A stretch of DNA of 64,000 bases from Marinomonas lutimaris. Lineage in GTDB: Bacteria; Pseudomonadota; Gammaproteobacteria; Pseudomonadales; Marinomonadaceae. This document shows, piece after piece, positions 6,489-15,881 of the stretch (position 1 is its first letter; each line of letters begins with the position of its first letter). The DNA lies in contig NZ_JAHLLW010000020.1 of the NCBI RefSeq assembly GCF_019426345.1, positions 321-64,320 of the forward strand. Direction: 5' to 3'. The translations under genes and the position numbers were made by a program. Below the pieces are notes generated by a model that worked only from the letters and a program-made list of their open reading frames with translations, searched no databases and had not been told where the DNA came from.

Positions 6489-7097
6489 ATGAGTTTAGAT
6501 TCAATTAAGCCTTCAAGGGGGCGACCAAAGACCCTAGATCGCGATCATATTTTAGATGTGGCAATGAATTCTTATTGGAAAGAGAACATAGCCAATTTGT
6601 CTCTTAATGAAATTTGCAGGAGGTCTGGTGTATCAAAGCCTGGTCTTTATCGTGAGTTTTCAAATGAAGATGGCTTGATGAAGGCTGTGCTTATAAGGTA
6701 TCAAGAGCAAGTGTTAGGTCCAGTTCAGCAGATGCTCAATAGTGCAACTCCATTTCGGGACGCTCTTGATAATCTTGTGGTGTTTGCTACTTCAGTTAGT
6801 TGTAATCATGAGTCCCCAAATGGCTGTCTTTTTATAAAAATGCGTGAATCACGAATTCATTTGGGTGAAGAAACACGAGCGCAAGTCGATTTTCTTGAGG
6901 GGCAGGGATTAGTTACTTTCAGAAAGTGGGTAGAGCGCTCAAAGGCCAAAGGTGAATTTACTGCCGATATGTCACCAGAGTTTGCTGCTACTTATATTGA
7001 TGCTCAGCTAGGTAATGCTTCGTCACAGCTTGCACGAGGCGAAGACCCACAGATGGTCAAGAAGATACTTGTGGCTGCTTTTTCTATCTTGAAGTAG
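6489..7097 (+). CDS. TetR/AcrR family transcriptional regulator, 202 aa
   Basis: The N-terminal RGRPKTLDRDHILDVAMNSYW and LSLNEICRRSGVSKPGLYREFSNEDGL form the TetR helix-turn-helix, including the family signature YREF at the recognition helix end. The C-terminal two thirds are helical and resemble the group with a conserved NGCLFIKM-type block (CNHESPNGCLFIK), the ligand-binding and dimer domain. It faces a divergent SDR gene and two matching palindromes lie between them, so it most likely represses the SDR gene and itself. Ligand unknown. The start is fixed by the operator lying immediately upstream. Confidence 0.9.
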   Translation: MSLDSIKPSRGRPKTLDRDHILDVAMNSYWKENIANLSLNEICRRSGVSKPGLYREFSNEDGLMKAVLIRYQEQVLGPVQQMLNSATPFRDALDNLVVFATSVSCNHESPNGCLFIKMRESRIHLGEETRAQVDFLEGQGLVTFRKWVERSKAKGEFTADMSPEFAATYIDAQLGNASSQLARGEDPQMVKKILVAAFSILK

Positions 7098-7187
7098 GCA
7101 TCTGTTAGCTCAAAGTGCTTTTGGATAATCAAATTTTGCTGAGTTCTGTGTAAATGGTTCAGAAAACCTCATTTTCATAAAAAAAAG

Positions 7188-7229
7188 GGAGTCTTGTAGC
7201 GTTTTCTCATCTAAAACGCCCCAGACTCC
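7188..7229 (-). terminator. Terminator of the DUF3549 gene
   Basis: A long hairpin: ggagtct pairs with agactcc and, inside it, gcgtttt pairs with aaaacgc, with loop ctcatct. On the minus strand it is followed by ccc and eight T. It lies 28 bases after the stop of the DUF3549 gene. The TetR gene ends 90 bases away on the other side and could use it as well. Confidence 0.8.
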
Positions 7230-7256
7230 AATCATCTCACTTCAATCTTTTCTCAA

Positions 7257-8342
7257 TCACTGCACTGACCTTGGCGTTTGCGTGAATAGATAGCTCACGG
7301 CTTGTGCCAGTTGTGGGCTGATGTGTCCGCTGCGTAGCAGTGACCAAAGCGGTTGTTTGGTTTCTGGGTGTTGGCTTAGTTCGGCTGCGATTTGTTTGAA
7401 GGCTATATAGCCATCTTCTCGATGTGCCAGTTTTTCCATGATGATGCGTAGTAGCTGTGGGTTTTGGCCTAACCAATGTGGGCATTTTGCCGCGAGTGCG
7501 GCGATAGGGTGAAGGTCGTCGTCTTTGCATTCTGCTAGGCTGCCAAGCAATCCAAACAGTGATAATAATAGTGTGTCGTTTAAGTCTGCTCTGGACAGGG
7601 CGCGTAGGTAGCTTGCTTGCATGAGAGCATCTTGCTCGGTTTGCAGTTGCGCGATAAGCGTGTCTTGTAATTTACTAGACAGGTTTTCGTGCTCAAGAGC
7701 GTGGCATAAAGCGCTAACAACAGGTTTGGTAGCTTGTTGAATGGCTTTTTGTATTAGCTTTTGGTATTTGTCTTCGTCTACTCTGGCAGCGAGTTCTGCA
7801 ATACCTTGAAGTCCTAGTGTTTGCCAGCTGTCGTCTTCTTCTGTTAGGTCTGATGACAGGTACTGAACAACGTCATCGAAGTAGTGCGATGGTGCTTTGT
7901 GTAGGTCTTTGCCTAGAATGGCATGCAAACTTGCCATGCGCTCTTGATCTGGTTTGAAGGCATAAGGGCTGTCTTCAAGGGCTTCTGATAATCCTGCTTC
8001 TTCGCCTTTATGCAATATTTTATCGACGATGCTTTTGATAAAATGATCGCGTGTGCCAAGGTTTAAACAGCCAGCTTCGTCTAGCGGTAGTTTAATAAAC
8101 CAAATAACGCCTTGATCAATGATGTCTGTTTTTTTAAATTTTTTACCTTGTTGGCTTCCCATGTTTAATAAACATGCCAGCCAAGCATGCTGGCGGAATG
8201 GGAAAGGGTAGGCTTGTTGTTTACGGTCGAATTGTACAGTTTGTTGTGGCGTGATTTTGGTGATGTTGCGACCTATGTCATAGTAGCTTACGTCACAACC
8301 AACCAGATCAAATAAGTCAGACAGAGATTCTATTTTGTTCAT
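7257..8342 (-). CDS. DUF3549 family protein, 361 aa
   Basis: Recognised from the family opening (IESLSDLFDLVGCDVSYYD-GR-ITK) and from YPFPFRQHAWLA and IWFIKLPLDEAGCLNLGTRD, blocks shared by Pseudomonas and Oceanospirillales DUF3549 proteins. The C-terminal 200 residues are leucine- and alanine-rich repeated helices that look like a HEAT-type solenoid (inference). No signal peptide or membrane segment; probably cytosolic. Function unknown. It is divergent from yqcC-DUF1853, with which DUF3549 is often grouped in related genomes. It ends at a strong terminator. Confidence 0.8.
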   Translation of the reverse strand: MNKIESLSDLFDLVGCDVSYYDIGRNITKITPQQTVQFDRKQQAYPFPFRQHAWLACLLNMGSQQGKKFKKTDIIDQGVIWFIKLPLDEAGCLNLGTRDHFIKSIVDKILHKGEEAGLSEALEDSPYAFKPDQERMASLHAILGKDLHKAPSHYFDDVVQYLSSDLTEEDDSWQTLGLQGIAELAARVDEDKYQKLIQKAIQQATKPVVSALCHALEHENLSSKLQDTLIAQLQTEQDALMQASYLRALSRADLNDTLLLSLFGLLGSLAECKDDDLHPIAALAAKCPHWLGQNPQLLRIIMEKLAHREDGYIAFKQIAAELSQHPETKQPLWSLLRSGHISPQLAQAVSYLFTQTPRSVQ

Positions 8343-8456
8343 GATAAAGTTTTGGCTCTTGTTGCCGATAAGGGCGCTAGTGCGCGCCGTTATACGTGTG
8401 CTTTTATATTGAGTTAAAGTTGCGCTATCTTACCGTTTTTCAAAGGAGAAATCAGG

Positions 8457-8798
8457 TTGAAAAAAGCCTTTTCTGCCCATCATGTGTTGGCTGATTTATT
8501 GATGGACTTGCAAATGGCAATGCAAGATTGCGATGTTTGGGAATGTGAAGCGCCAAGCGATAAAGCGTTACAGAGTTCTGAGCCTTTTTGTATTGATACA
8601 ATGAGGTTCGAGCAATGGTTGCGCTTTGTGATGATTGAGCGGTTTAAAACAATGTTAGCAACGGGAAGTGATCTACCTGTGCGTTGTCATATTTCGCCAA
8701 TGGCTGAAGAAGCGTTTAGTGATAAGCCACAGGCTAAAGTTGGTCATATTGTCACCTGTTTAAATCGGATCGATCAGCATTTAAGTGGTAGTTTGTGA
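8457..8798 (+). CDS. yqcC: YqcC family protein (DUF446), 113 aa
   Basis: YqcC proteins are small all-helical proteins of unknown role. The block PFCIDTMRFEQWLRFVMIERFKTML followed by LPVRCHISPMAEEAF is characteristic. The start is a TTG at 8457, supported by aaaggag at 8442-8448 and by the position of the family N-terminus; there is no in-frame ATG before the conserved region. The next gene overlaps it by four bases (GTGA), so the two are coupled. In many gammaproteobacteria yqcC lies beside truC, which is not seen here. Confidence 0.85.
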   Translation: MKKAFSAHHVLADLLMDLQMAMQDCDVWECEAPSDKALQSSEPFCIDTMRFEQWLRFVMIERFKTMLATGSDLPVRCHISPMAEEAFSDKPQAKVGHIVTCLNRIDQHLSGSL

Positions 8799-9679
8799 TA
8801 TCTGATCAGGTTCGTCATCCACTGGTCAAAGATCTTGCCTGGCTGGTGGAAGGTCATTATATCGAGCGTGATTTTGATCTGCAGCCTTATTGGGTTGCGG
8901 ATGTGAATGAACGTTTGTTAGTGCTGGACAGTGACCCAGAACCTTTGGTTGCGGCAATGGCAGCATGTAAGTCGCACTTTCTTGGTAGTTACTTTGAGAC
9001 GTTGTTTTCGTTTGCGATAGTACATTTATCCCATTTGAAAATCCATTTAGAGCATTTCCAAATTGAAAGTGAAGGAAAAACGCTGGGTGAAGTGGATATG
9101 CTGGTTGAAACGCCTAATAGTGAACTTCACCAATTTGAAATAGCCATTAAGTTCTATTTAGAAAGGCCTGATCTTTTTCCTCATGATTGGATCGGGCCAA
9201 ATAAAAATGACAGTTTATTAAAAAAAGTCACTCGAGCAAGAGATCATCAGTTACAAATTTTGCAAACAGAAGAAGGTTTGTCTGTGATTGAGGACGTTGC
9301 TAAAGGGCGACATCCTATTTCAAATCTATTGGTATTTGGGCGATTGTATTCTGCTTTAAATAGTCAGGAAGAGGTGAGTACCTGGTTTAACCAGGCCAAT
9401 CACGGCGGTTGGATCCGTGTATCAAATATTGATTTACTAATGTCGTATTTTTCACACTTTACAATCTTACAAAAGCCTCATTGGTTGGCTTCGCCCAATA
9501 TTAATGATAATTTTCCTTTCAATTCTCTGCAATCTGCCTACAATCTTGTAGGCGAATTCCTACTTGATGACCGACCTCAACATGTATTTTTATGGCAGGC
9601 TTTTAATACAGCAGAAATATTCAGTGACAGTACAAACAGAATAAGCCGATGTGTGTTTATTGTGCCCGACTCATGGTGA
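8795..9679 (+). CDS. DUF1853 family protein, 294 aa
   Basis: Conserved blocks VKDLAWLVEG, FLGSYFETLFSFAI, GKTLGEVDMLVETPN and QFEIAIKFYLE...WIGPNKNDSL are diagnostic. GEVDMLV followed by a FEIAIKFY strand recalls the PD-(D/E)xK nuclease fold (E/D then E-x-K: EIAIK), so a nuclease-like core is plausible, though I know no demonstrated activity. It begins at a GTG overlapping the yqcC stop and is translationally coupled to it. Length is normal for the family. Confidence 0.85.
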   Translation: MISDQVRHPLVKDLAWLVEGHYIERDFDLQPYWVADVNERLLVLDSDPEPLVAAMAACKSHFLGSYFETLFSFAIVHLSHLKIHLEHFQIESEGKTLGEVDMLVETPNSELHQFEIAIKFYLERPDLFPHDWIGPNKNDSLLKKVTRARDHQLQILQTEEGLSVIEDVAKGRHPISNLLVFGRLYSALNSQEEVSTWFNQANHGGWIRVSNIDLLMSYFSHFTILQKPHWLASPNINDNFPFNSLQSAYNLVGEFLLDDRPQHVFLWQAFNTAEIFSDSTNRISRCVFIVPDSW

Positions 9680-9740
9680 GAGGTTCGACAGAATTTAATA
9701 TCAGAATGAATAAAATGTATTTTAGTAGCCTTCAAAAGAA

Positions 9741-11720
9741 ATGACTGATTTATCAAAATTACTGCATCGTAAAATGCCATTAGCTGCTTGGATTATAGAC
9801 ATAGAGCAATCCAGTGTGCCATGGTGCAATGAGGCTGCAGAAATTCTATTGATGGACTCATTGAGTGACATTAAATCGGGTCAGCGTGTGATTGGGTCTG
9901 AGTTAAAAGATCGCTTGTCTTTGTATATAGAGGCGCTTGATGTTGGCGAAGCTCTGCCGTTCAAATGGCCATTTGTTTCGAAAGATGGCTCGCATTACAA
10001 TGTAAGTGGCTCTGTTATTTCTTTAGGTGGTGCGCGCAAGGGCTTATCGGTCGAGGCGCATCCTGTTTTGCCTCCTCGTGTGTCTAACAACAATTCCAAC
10101 TGCGGTCTTCTTTCACAATTTAGCACCTTATCCTTTGCTGTTTTTGAACAGAGCGGTGTCTACGTGGAATCCAGTAAGCGTTTCGCTGAGCAGTTTGGTG
10201 ATATCAAGCATGTGCGAGATTTATTTGCGGTATCTGGTGCTGCCAATAGTTTTATTCGTCGTTTAGCCCAGCGGGAGAGTTTGTCTCAAGAGATAAGGCT
10301 TTCTACTAAAAATGGGGTTCGTTGGCACAAAATTGAAGTGTCGCATCAGCCGACTACCGATGTTGTCTATTTGTTAACTCACGATATTCAAGAAGAAAGA
10401 GATCACGAAGTCGCGCTTTATCGTCTTAACAATTACGATGGTTTGACTCATTTACCGAATAGGAACTTGTTGTATCAGCAGTTAGAAAGTGCCTTGGTGA
10501 ATGCGCGTAAGCGTCATCGTCAATTTGGTCTTTTGTACTTGGATTTAGACGGTTTTAAAGTGATCAATGATAACTTTGGCCACAGGGTGGGTGACGAGCT
10601 TATTCAGCGAGTTGCAGAACGCATAAAAGACAGTATTCCCACTGCTGCTTGTTTGTATCGATTGGGTGGTGATGAATTTGTGGTGGTATTGGAAAATACC
10701 AATACCATTGAAGAGTTAGAAAGCATTGCTCAAAGCATCATGCAAAATGCGAGTAATACCTATCCTGTTGCCAAAATGGAAATGATGATTACCGCCAGTA
10801 TTGGTATTGCAAGCTATCCGCAGCATGCCGACGATATAGATAATTTGCTCAAAAATGCGGATGCCGCCATGTATCGAGCCAAGTCTACAGGCCACAATAT
10901 GTATTGTGTGTATGAAGATCACATGGCCGATAACATCAATGCGCATCTCACATTGGGCGGTGGTTTGCGCAAGGCGATAGAAGAAGAGCAATTCATTCTT
11001 CATTATCAGCCGAAGGTTCGACTTCCTGATGAAGTCGTAGTGGGCGCAGAAGCCTTGATTCGCTGGGTTCATCCTGAGCTTGGGATGATCAGTCCTGATC
11101 AATTTATTCCCTTGGCAGAAGAAAGCGGTTTGATTCTCCCTTTGGGGGAGTGGGTCATTCGAAGAGCTTGTCGTCAGCTACAAGAGTGGCGTGAAGCGGG
11201 TTTGGCACCGATCAAACTGTCGGTTAATTTATCTAGTCGTCAATTTATGCAAGCTGATTTGGTCGATATGGTACAGCAAGTGTTAGAAGAAACGGGTGTT
11301 GATCCAGAGTATTTTGAGATTGAGCTGACAGAGAGTATGTTGATGGCAGATGCCCAGCAGTCGATTGAAAAACTACATGGCTTTCGTAAGTTGGGTCTGA
11401 CTTTATCTATAGACGATTTTGGTACTGGCTATTCGTCGCTCGCTTACTTGAAAAAATTCCCAATACAAACCCTAAAAATAGATCGTTCTTTTATTCATGA
11501 CCTAGGTCTGGATTGCGATAACGATGCCATTGTGAAAGCAACCATTGCGATGGCAAATAGTTTGAATTTAAAAGTTATTGCAGAGGGTGTGGAAAATCGC
11601 TCACAAGTCGATGTCTTAAATGGTTACGATTGCCAAGAAGTACAAGGTTATTTGTTCTCTAAACCTTTATGCAGTGACGATTTTCTTATTTATCTGAAAG
11701 ATCATAGCGAAAAGATTTAG
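9741..11720 (+). CDS. PAS-like sensor with GGDEF and EAL domains, 659 aa
   Basis: Makes or breaks the second messenger cyclic di-GMP. The N-terminal 210 residues resemble one or two degenerate PAS domains (WCNEAAEILL near residue 30; HKIEVSHQPTTDVVYLLTHDIQEE near 195-215). The GGDEF domain has the intact active-site motif GGDEF at 309-313 and lacks an RxxD inhibitory site five residues before it. The EAL domain has EALIRW at about 435, ELTES, DDFGTGYSSL, KIDRSFI, EGVEN and QGYLFSKP, all the metal and substrate motifs of active phosphodiesterases. No transmembrane segments, so probably cytosolic. Both activities may be present; net direction cannot be told. Confidence 0.92.
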   Translation: MTDLSKLLHRKMPLAAWIIDIEQSSVPWCNEAAEILLMDSLSDIKSGQRVIGSELKDRLSLYIEALDVGEALPFKWPFVSKDGSHYNVSGSVISLGGARKGLSVEAHPVLPPRVSNNNSNCGLLSQFSTLSFAVFEQSGVYVESSKRFAEQFGDIKHVRDLFAVSGAANSFIRRLAQRESLSQEIRLSTKNGVRWHKIEVSHQPTTDVVYLLTHDIQEERDHEVALYRLNNYDGLTHLPNRNLLYQQLESALVNARKRHRQFGLLYLDLDGFKVINDNFGHRVGDELIQRVAERIKDSIPTAACLYRLGGDEFVVVLENTNTIEELESIAQSIMQNASNTYPVAKMEMMITASIGIASYPQHADDIDNLLKNADAAMYRAKSTGHNMYCVYEDHMADNINAHLTLGGGLRKAIEEEQFILHYQPKVRLPDEVVVGAEALIRWVHPELGMISPDQFIPLAEESGLILPLGEWVIRRACRQLQEWREAGLAPIKLSVNLSSRQFMQADLVDMVQQVLEETGVDPEYFEIELTESMLMADAQQSIEKLHGFRKLGLTLSIDDFGTGYSSLAYLKKFPIQTLKIDRSFIHDLGLDCDNDAIVKATIAMANSLNLKVIAEGVENRSQVDVLNGYDCQEVQGYLFSKPLCSDDFLIYLKDHSEKI

Positions 11721-11848
11721 ACGCTATAAGTTAAAATGAAACGTTGAAATAAGAAAGCTTTATAGCTTTAGCTTTTTTTTGATGTTCTGCTTGCGGCTAA
11801 TAGGTTATTCTCCTTGCTCAGCGCCAATTAATAAACAATGGGTACACT

Positions 11849-12706
11849 GTGTCGACGCTCGAAAACCTTTCTTGTCCGATAGATGCCGCACCGTTAAGCC
11901 GTGATGAACGTGTTTTAAAGTGCGAACATGGACACACTTATGACGTAGCCAAAACGGGTTACGTAAATCTTCTTCCTGTACAAAATAAACGCTCTAAAGA
12001 TCCTGGTGATAGCAAAGAAATGGTTGCAGCGCGGCAAGCCTTTTTAAATCAACAGCATTACTTTCCTATTGTTAACGCTATTTTATCTTCTTGGCCAAAA
12101 GACCATTTAGTCAAGGGCGTCCGAATTTTCGATGCAGGCTGTGGCGAAGGTTATTATCTTAGCGAAATAGGTAAGACTTTAAGCGATCGAGATATTGCTA
12201 TAGAGCGCACAGGGCTCGATATTTCAAAATGGGCAATTTTAGCAGCAAGCAAGCGTGATAAAACGGTGAGTTGGTTAGTTGGTAGTAATGCAAGTTTACC
12301 AATGCCAAAGGATCGTTTTGATGCCGTTTTATGCTTATTCGGTTTTCCTGTGTTTACTGAGTTTTCACGGGTACTAAGTGGCGATGGATTGTTGCTATTG
12401 GTCGAATCTGGCTCAGATCATTTGATTGAATTGCGCAAAATACTTTACCCATCGATTCATGAATATAAGCAGACCTTTTCTGAGGGGCTCGCAGATTTTG
12501 ATTTGGTCTTGGAGCAAGCGGAAACTTTCACTTTCACCCTAGATTCACAAATACAAATTCAAGATTTATTAAGTATGACGCCTCATATTCATAAGGCGTC
12601 ATACGAAGGTCGAGAAGCTGTTAAGCAGCTCGATTCTATCATCCTAACTGCGGACATTAAGCTTCGCTGGTATCGAAAGAAAATTAAGGAAGTGAATCAT
12701 GTCTAG
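11849..12706 (+). CDS. rlmA: 23S rRNA (guanine-N1) methyltransferase RlmA type, 285 aa
   Basis: RlmA (RrmA) methylates G745 of 23S rRNA using S-adenosylmethionine. The block TGYVNLLPVQNKRSKDPGDSKEMVAARQAFL is nearly identical to that of characterised RlmA, followed by the SAM motif FDAGCGEGYY near residue 95. The N-terminal zinc finger, in E. coli built from CxxC plus C and H, reads SCPIDAAPL...LKCEHGH here, so the second cysteine of the first pair is Asp. The start is GTG at 11849. It overlaps the carbonic anhydrase gene by eight bases, forming an operon. Confidence 0.9.
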   Translation: MSTLENLSCPIDAAPLSRDERVLKCEHGHTYDVAKTGYVNLLPVQNKRSKDPGDSKEMVAARQAFLNQQHYFPIVNAILSSWPKDHLVKGVRIFDAGCGEGYYLSEIGKTLSDRDIAIERTGLDISKWAILAASKRDKTVSWLVGSNASLPMPKDRFDAVLCLFGFPVFTEFSRVLSGDGLLLLVESGSDHLIELRKILYPSIHEYKQTFSEGLADFDLVLEQAETFTFTLDSQIQIQDLLSMTPHIHKASYEGREAVKQLDSIILTADIKLRWYRKKIKEVNHV

Positions 12707-13331
12707 CCATTTAGATGACCTTTTTAATAAAAACAGAGAGTGGGCTGCGAAGGTTACGGCTGAAGATCCAGAGTTTTTCTCTACATTGTCTAAGCAGCAA
12801 CAACCAGAATACCTCTGGATTGGCTGTGCTGATAGTCGCGTTCCTGCTAACCAAATTGTCGATCTATTGCCCGGTGAAGTCTTTGTTCACCGTAACATTG
12901 CTAACGTTGTGGTGCATACCGATTTGAACTGTTTGTCGGTTATTCAATTTGCGGTTGATGTGTTGAAAGTGAAGCACATCATGGTTGTTGGTCATTATGG
13001 TTGTGGTGGTATCAAAGCTGCAATGGGAACCGAAGAGCACGGCATGATAGATAACTGGTTGCGTCATATTAAAGACGTTTACCGCTTACACAGAGAAGAG
13101 TTGGACGCTATAGAAAGCGAACATAGTCGCTTTGATCGTATGTGCGAATTGAATGTAGTCGAACAAGTTGCGAACGTTTGCCAAAGCAGTATTGTACAAA
13201 ATGCATGGAAAAATGGACAAGAATTGCATGTACATGGCTGGTGTTACAGCATTGATAATGGTCATATTACGGATCTGAAAAGAACCGTGTCCAGTGCTGA
13301 GGAATCACTTGAGCAAATGAACAATATGTAA
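12699..13331 (+). CDS. can: Beta-class carbonic anhydrase, 210 aa
   Basis: Interconverts CO2 and bicarbonate in the cytosol. Zinc ligands are visible: Cys43 and the Asp45-Arg47 dyad in GCADSRVPA, and His99 and Cys102 in VGHYGCGG. VFVHRNIANVV and the C-terminal LHVHGWCYSIDNG are typical of the E. coli Can / plant-type group. Length matches the family. The ATG lies inside the rlmA reading frame, eight bases before its stop. A bidirectional terminator at 13380-13396 follows. Confidence 0.95.
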   Translation: MSSHLDDLFNKNREWAAKVTAEDPEFFSTLSKQQQPEYLWIGCADSRVPANQIVDLLPGEVFVHRNIANVVVHTDLNCLSVIQFAVDVLKVKHIMVVGHYGCGGIKAAMGTEEHGMIDNWLRHIKDVYRLHREELDAIESEHSRFDRMCELNVVEQVANVCQSSIVQNAWKNGQELHVHGWCYSIDNGHITDLKRTVSSAEESLEQMNNM

Positions 13332-13379
13332 AAAAGCGAGCTTTACGTTATTTTGTAAGCCTTCTTGAAAAGTAAAAAA

Positions 13380-13396
13380 ACGAGCCATGTGCTCGT
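13380..13396. terminator. Bidirectional terminator between can and lysR
   Basis: Arms acgagc and gctcgt with loop catgt, flanked by A7 on the left and T7 on the right, so it can work in both directions between the converging genes. Confidence 0.85.
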
Positions 13397-13426
13397 TTTT
13401 TTGATTACTTGGCGATGGATAGACAA

Positions 13427-14380
13427 TTATAAATTGTTGTTTTCCGCAATGGTCTTGGCGCAGCCTGCGATAGTAGAGCGAAGCCAGATATGGCCCGGAT
13501 CGTGTTGCAGCAATGGGCTCCACAGCATTTTTAATTCGACCGGTGGAATTTCAAATGGTGGAGGAAGAACCACAACACTAGTGTTACCCTTCATTAGACG
13601 AGTTGCCAATGACGGTAAAGTCGCAATTAAACCAAGCTGTTCTGTTGCTCGCATAGCAACATTGTAGTTACGAGTAAACAAGCGAATATTGCGTTTAAAG
13701 CCTAGATCAGCTAATGAGCCATCTACCCAGCCTAATTTTTGAACTTCTTCTGGTTGAATGCCAACGCCTACACCAAATCCTGTTTTACTTACCCAGACAT
13801 GAGGAGAGGCAAGATAGGTTTCTAACGTGAAGTTTTTGGCAATCTCAGAATTGGCTGGTACCAAACAAGAGAAGTGGTCAACCCAAACAGATTTTTGGTG
13901 AAACGACTGTGGCAAGGTATCGAAGCGATTGATGACTAAATCGACTTTACCTTTTTCAACGTCATGAAAGCTCACATCACTTGGATTCATTACATCGAGA
14001 ATGACGTTTGGCGCTTCTGCTTGGAGCTTTTTCATTAGCGGTGGAATGAGTGTGGCTTCGGCGTAATCGCTGGCCATAATGCGAAAAACACGAGAGCTGG
14101 ATTCCGCTTCAAAGCTTTGTCCTAAGTGCAGAACTTCATCAACAGATTGTAAGATACTTTGTACACGCGGCTGCAATTGAATCGCCAGAGCAGTAGGCAT
14201 CATGCCATCACTGGTTCTGACTAATAGTGGGTCATGAAATAGATCTCTTAAACGTCTTAACCCGTTACTCATCGCTGGTTGTGTGATACCTAGTTGGTTG
14301 GCGGCGTGAGTGACATTTTGCTCCCGAAGTAAGGAGTCTAAATAACGAAGTAAGTTAAGATCTATTTTGTCTAACTGCAT
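13427..14380 (-). CDS. LysR family transcriptional regulator, 317 aa
   Basis: N-terminal LysR helix-turn-helix (IDLNLLRYLDSLLREQNVTHAANQLGITQPAMSNGLRRLRDLFHDPLLVRT, residues 6-56), with the MSNGLRRLR variant typical of the NodD/NahR-like branch. The rest is a two-lobed effector domain. Target unknown: the gene reads away from rlmA-can and is followed upstream by the AGE-family gene on the same strand, about 110 bases apart. The AGE gene, lying before it on that strand, could be cotranscribed. Confidence 0.9.
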   Translation of the reverse strand: MQLDKIDLNLLRYLDSLLREQNVTHAANQLGITQPAMSNGLRRLRDLFHDPLLVRTSDGMMPTALAIQLQPRVQSILQSVDEVLHLGQSFEAESSSRVFRIMASDYAEATLIPPLMKKLQAEAPNVILDVMNPSDVSFHDVEKGKVDLVINRFDTLPQSFHQKSVWVDHFSCLVPANSEIAKNFTLETYLASPHVWVSKTGFGVGVGIQPEEVQKLGWVDGSLADLGFKRNIRLFTRNYNVAMRATEQLGLIATLPSLATRLMKGNTSVVVLPPPFEIPPVELKMLWSPLLQHDPGHIWLRSTIAGCAKTIAENNNL

Positions 14381-14488
14381 AAGGGAAGAGGCCCGTGTCC
14401 ACTAATCGTAGGGGCTGCATCATACTCCATTTTAGCAATGAATAGAATGTTAGCCCCCACTCAGTAGAGAGATTACACAATAAGGTTA

Positions 14489-15679
14489 TTAAGATTGCTT
14501 GGTGAGTTGGTCGATAACTTCATAACAAGCGCCCATAGTGTGATAGTCGGTTTTGCCTGCTGGGCTCTTGCAGTCATCGAAAGCCTTATTGTCTCTAGTC
14601 AGAATTCGAAACCAAGCGCCGTATTGATGGTCGATCATGTGTGACCAGCTGTATTGCCAAAGTTGTTGGTATTTATCCCAATAATGCTCTTCTTTGGTGG
14701 CGAGGGCTAACATAGCGGCAGCTGCAAAGGATTCGGCTTGAACCCAGAAATACTTGTCACCGTCGCAAATATTACCCTCTGGGTCGTAGCCGTAACAAAG
14801 GCCGCCGTTGGTTTCGTCCCAGGACTTTTCCCATGCTGAATTAAACAGTTTTTGAGCGGTTGGTACTAGCCAGTCTAGAGGCGAGCGCTGGTTAATCAAA
14901 AGTAGTAGTTTAGCCCATTCTGTCTGGTGGCCTGGTTGGAATCCCCAAGGGCGAAACAAATGTTTTGGGTCTGCTTTGTTGTAGTCCCAATCAACTTGCC
15001 AATCAATCGTGTAATGTTCCCAAATTTCACCGCCAGCTAGAGCGGCTTGGCGCAAGCAAATGTTATTTGCTAATAATGTAGCGCGTTCAAGGTAATGAGG
15101 TTCTTGCGTGGCGTCGTAAGCGGCAAGCAATGCTTCGCAGCTGTGCATATTGGCGTTTTGTCCACGATAAGGCGAAACATCTTGCCAGTCGCTGGATATT
15201 TCGTCTTTGTATAACCCAAACTCGGCATCCCAAAAATGCTTTTCCATGACATCAAAGGTTTCTTGAATCCATGGTTTTGCTTCTTCTACACCAGCTTTAT
15301 AAGCGGTTGCATAAGCGAGTATAACAAAGGCAAAGCCATAACAATGATTGGTTTCATCAAGATTTTGTTCTTTGTTGAGTAACCAGACATAGCCGCCGTT
15401 TTCTCGGCGATGACGATTTCTCAAATAGCTTAAGCCGTGACGTGTAGCCTGTAAATACTCAGCTTTGCCTTCCGCTTGATAAGCTTTAGCATAGTTGAAT
15501 ATGAAGCGAGTGCTGCTGACCAAGTGGCGAGTATTTGCGTCGTAAATGTCGCCACTGTCTTTGAAGAATTGAAAAAAACCACCCGCAGGGTCAATGCAGT
15601 TTGGGTGATAAAAATTCATTGTTGATTGAATGTGGTCTTTTAAAAAAGCGGCAGATGTAAACTCTGGAAAAGAAGGCAT
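14489..15679 (-). CDS. AGE family epimerase/isomerase, probable mannose isomerase, 396 aa
   Basis: Belongs to the N-acylglucosamine 2-epimerase superfamily, an (alpha/alpha)6 barrel acting on sugars. Family blocks seen: STRFIFNYAKAY, NRHRRENGGYVWL, NQNANMHSCEALLAAYD, RPWGFQPGHQTEWAKLLLL (catalytic His in GHQTEW) and KYFWVQAESFAAA, with a second conserved His in DYHTMGACYEV near the C-terminus. A member from Marinomonas mediterranea has been characterised as a D-mannose isomerase, and free-sugar isomerase is my best guess over GlcNAc epimerase, since no sialic-acid genes are near. A divergent ROK regulator begins 200 bases upstream and probably controls it. Confidence 0.8.
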   Translation of the reverse strand: MPSFPEFTSAAFLKDHIQSTMNFYHPNCIDPAGGFFQFFKDSGDIYDANTRHLVSSTRFIFNYAKAYQAEGKAEYLQATRHGLSYLRNRHRRENGGYVWLLNKEQNLDETNHCYGFAFVILAYATAYKAGVEEAKPWIQETFDVMEKHFWDAEFGLYKDEISSDWQDVSPYRGQNANMHSCEALLAAYDATQEPHYLERATLLANNICLRQAALAGGEIWEHYTIDWQVDWDYNKADPKHLFRPWGFQPGHQTEWAKLLLLINQRSPLDWLVPTAQKLFNSAWEKSWDETNGGLCYGYDPEGNICDGDKYFWVQAESFAAAAMLALATKEEHYWDKYQQLWQYSWSHMIDHQYGAWFRILTRDNKAFDDCKSPAGKTDYHTMGACYEVIDQLTKQS

Positions 15680-15881
15680 GTTGTCGTCCTTTGCTTCGGC
15701 TCTGCTGTATAATCTGAGCCTTGTTATTTTTGTAAAGCTGATTTCTCATCTTAATGAGTTATGCGATTAAATCAATTAGATTTATTAAATGATGGCAATC
15801 CTTTGAGATCTTTGCACAATGTTACGAGTGAAGTAGAGAAAATCTTCCTAATTTATTGGCTCAATATAAGAATAGGGTTAT

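Noticed and set aside
10716-11102. 128-residue minus-strand ORF
   Set aside because: Antisense to intact GGDEF/EAL domains whose motifs fix the coding frame.
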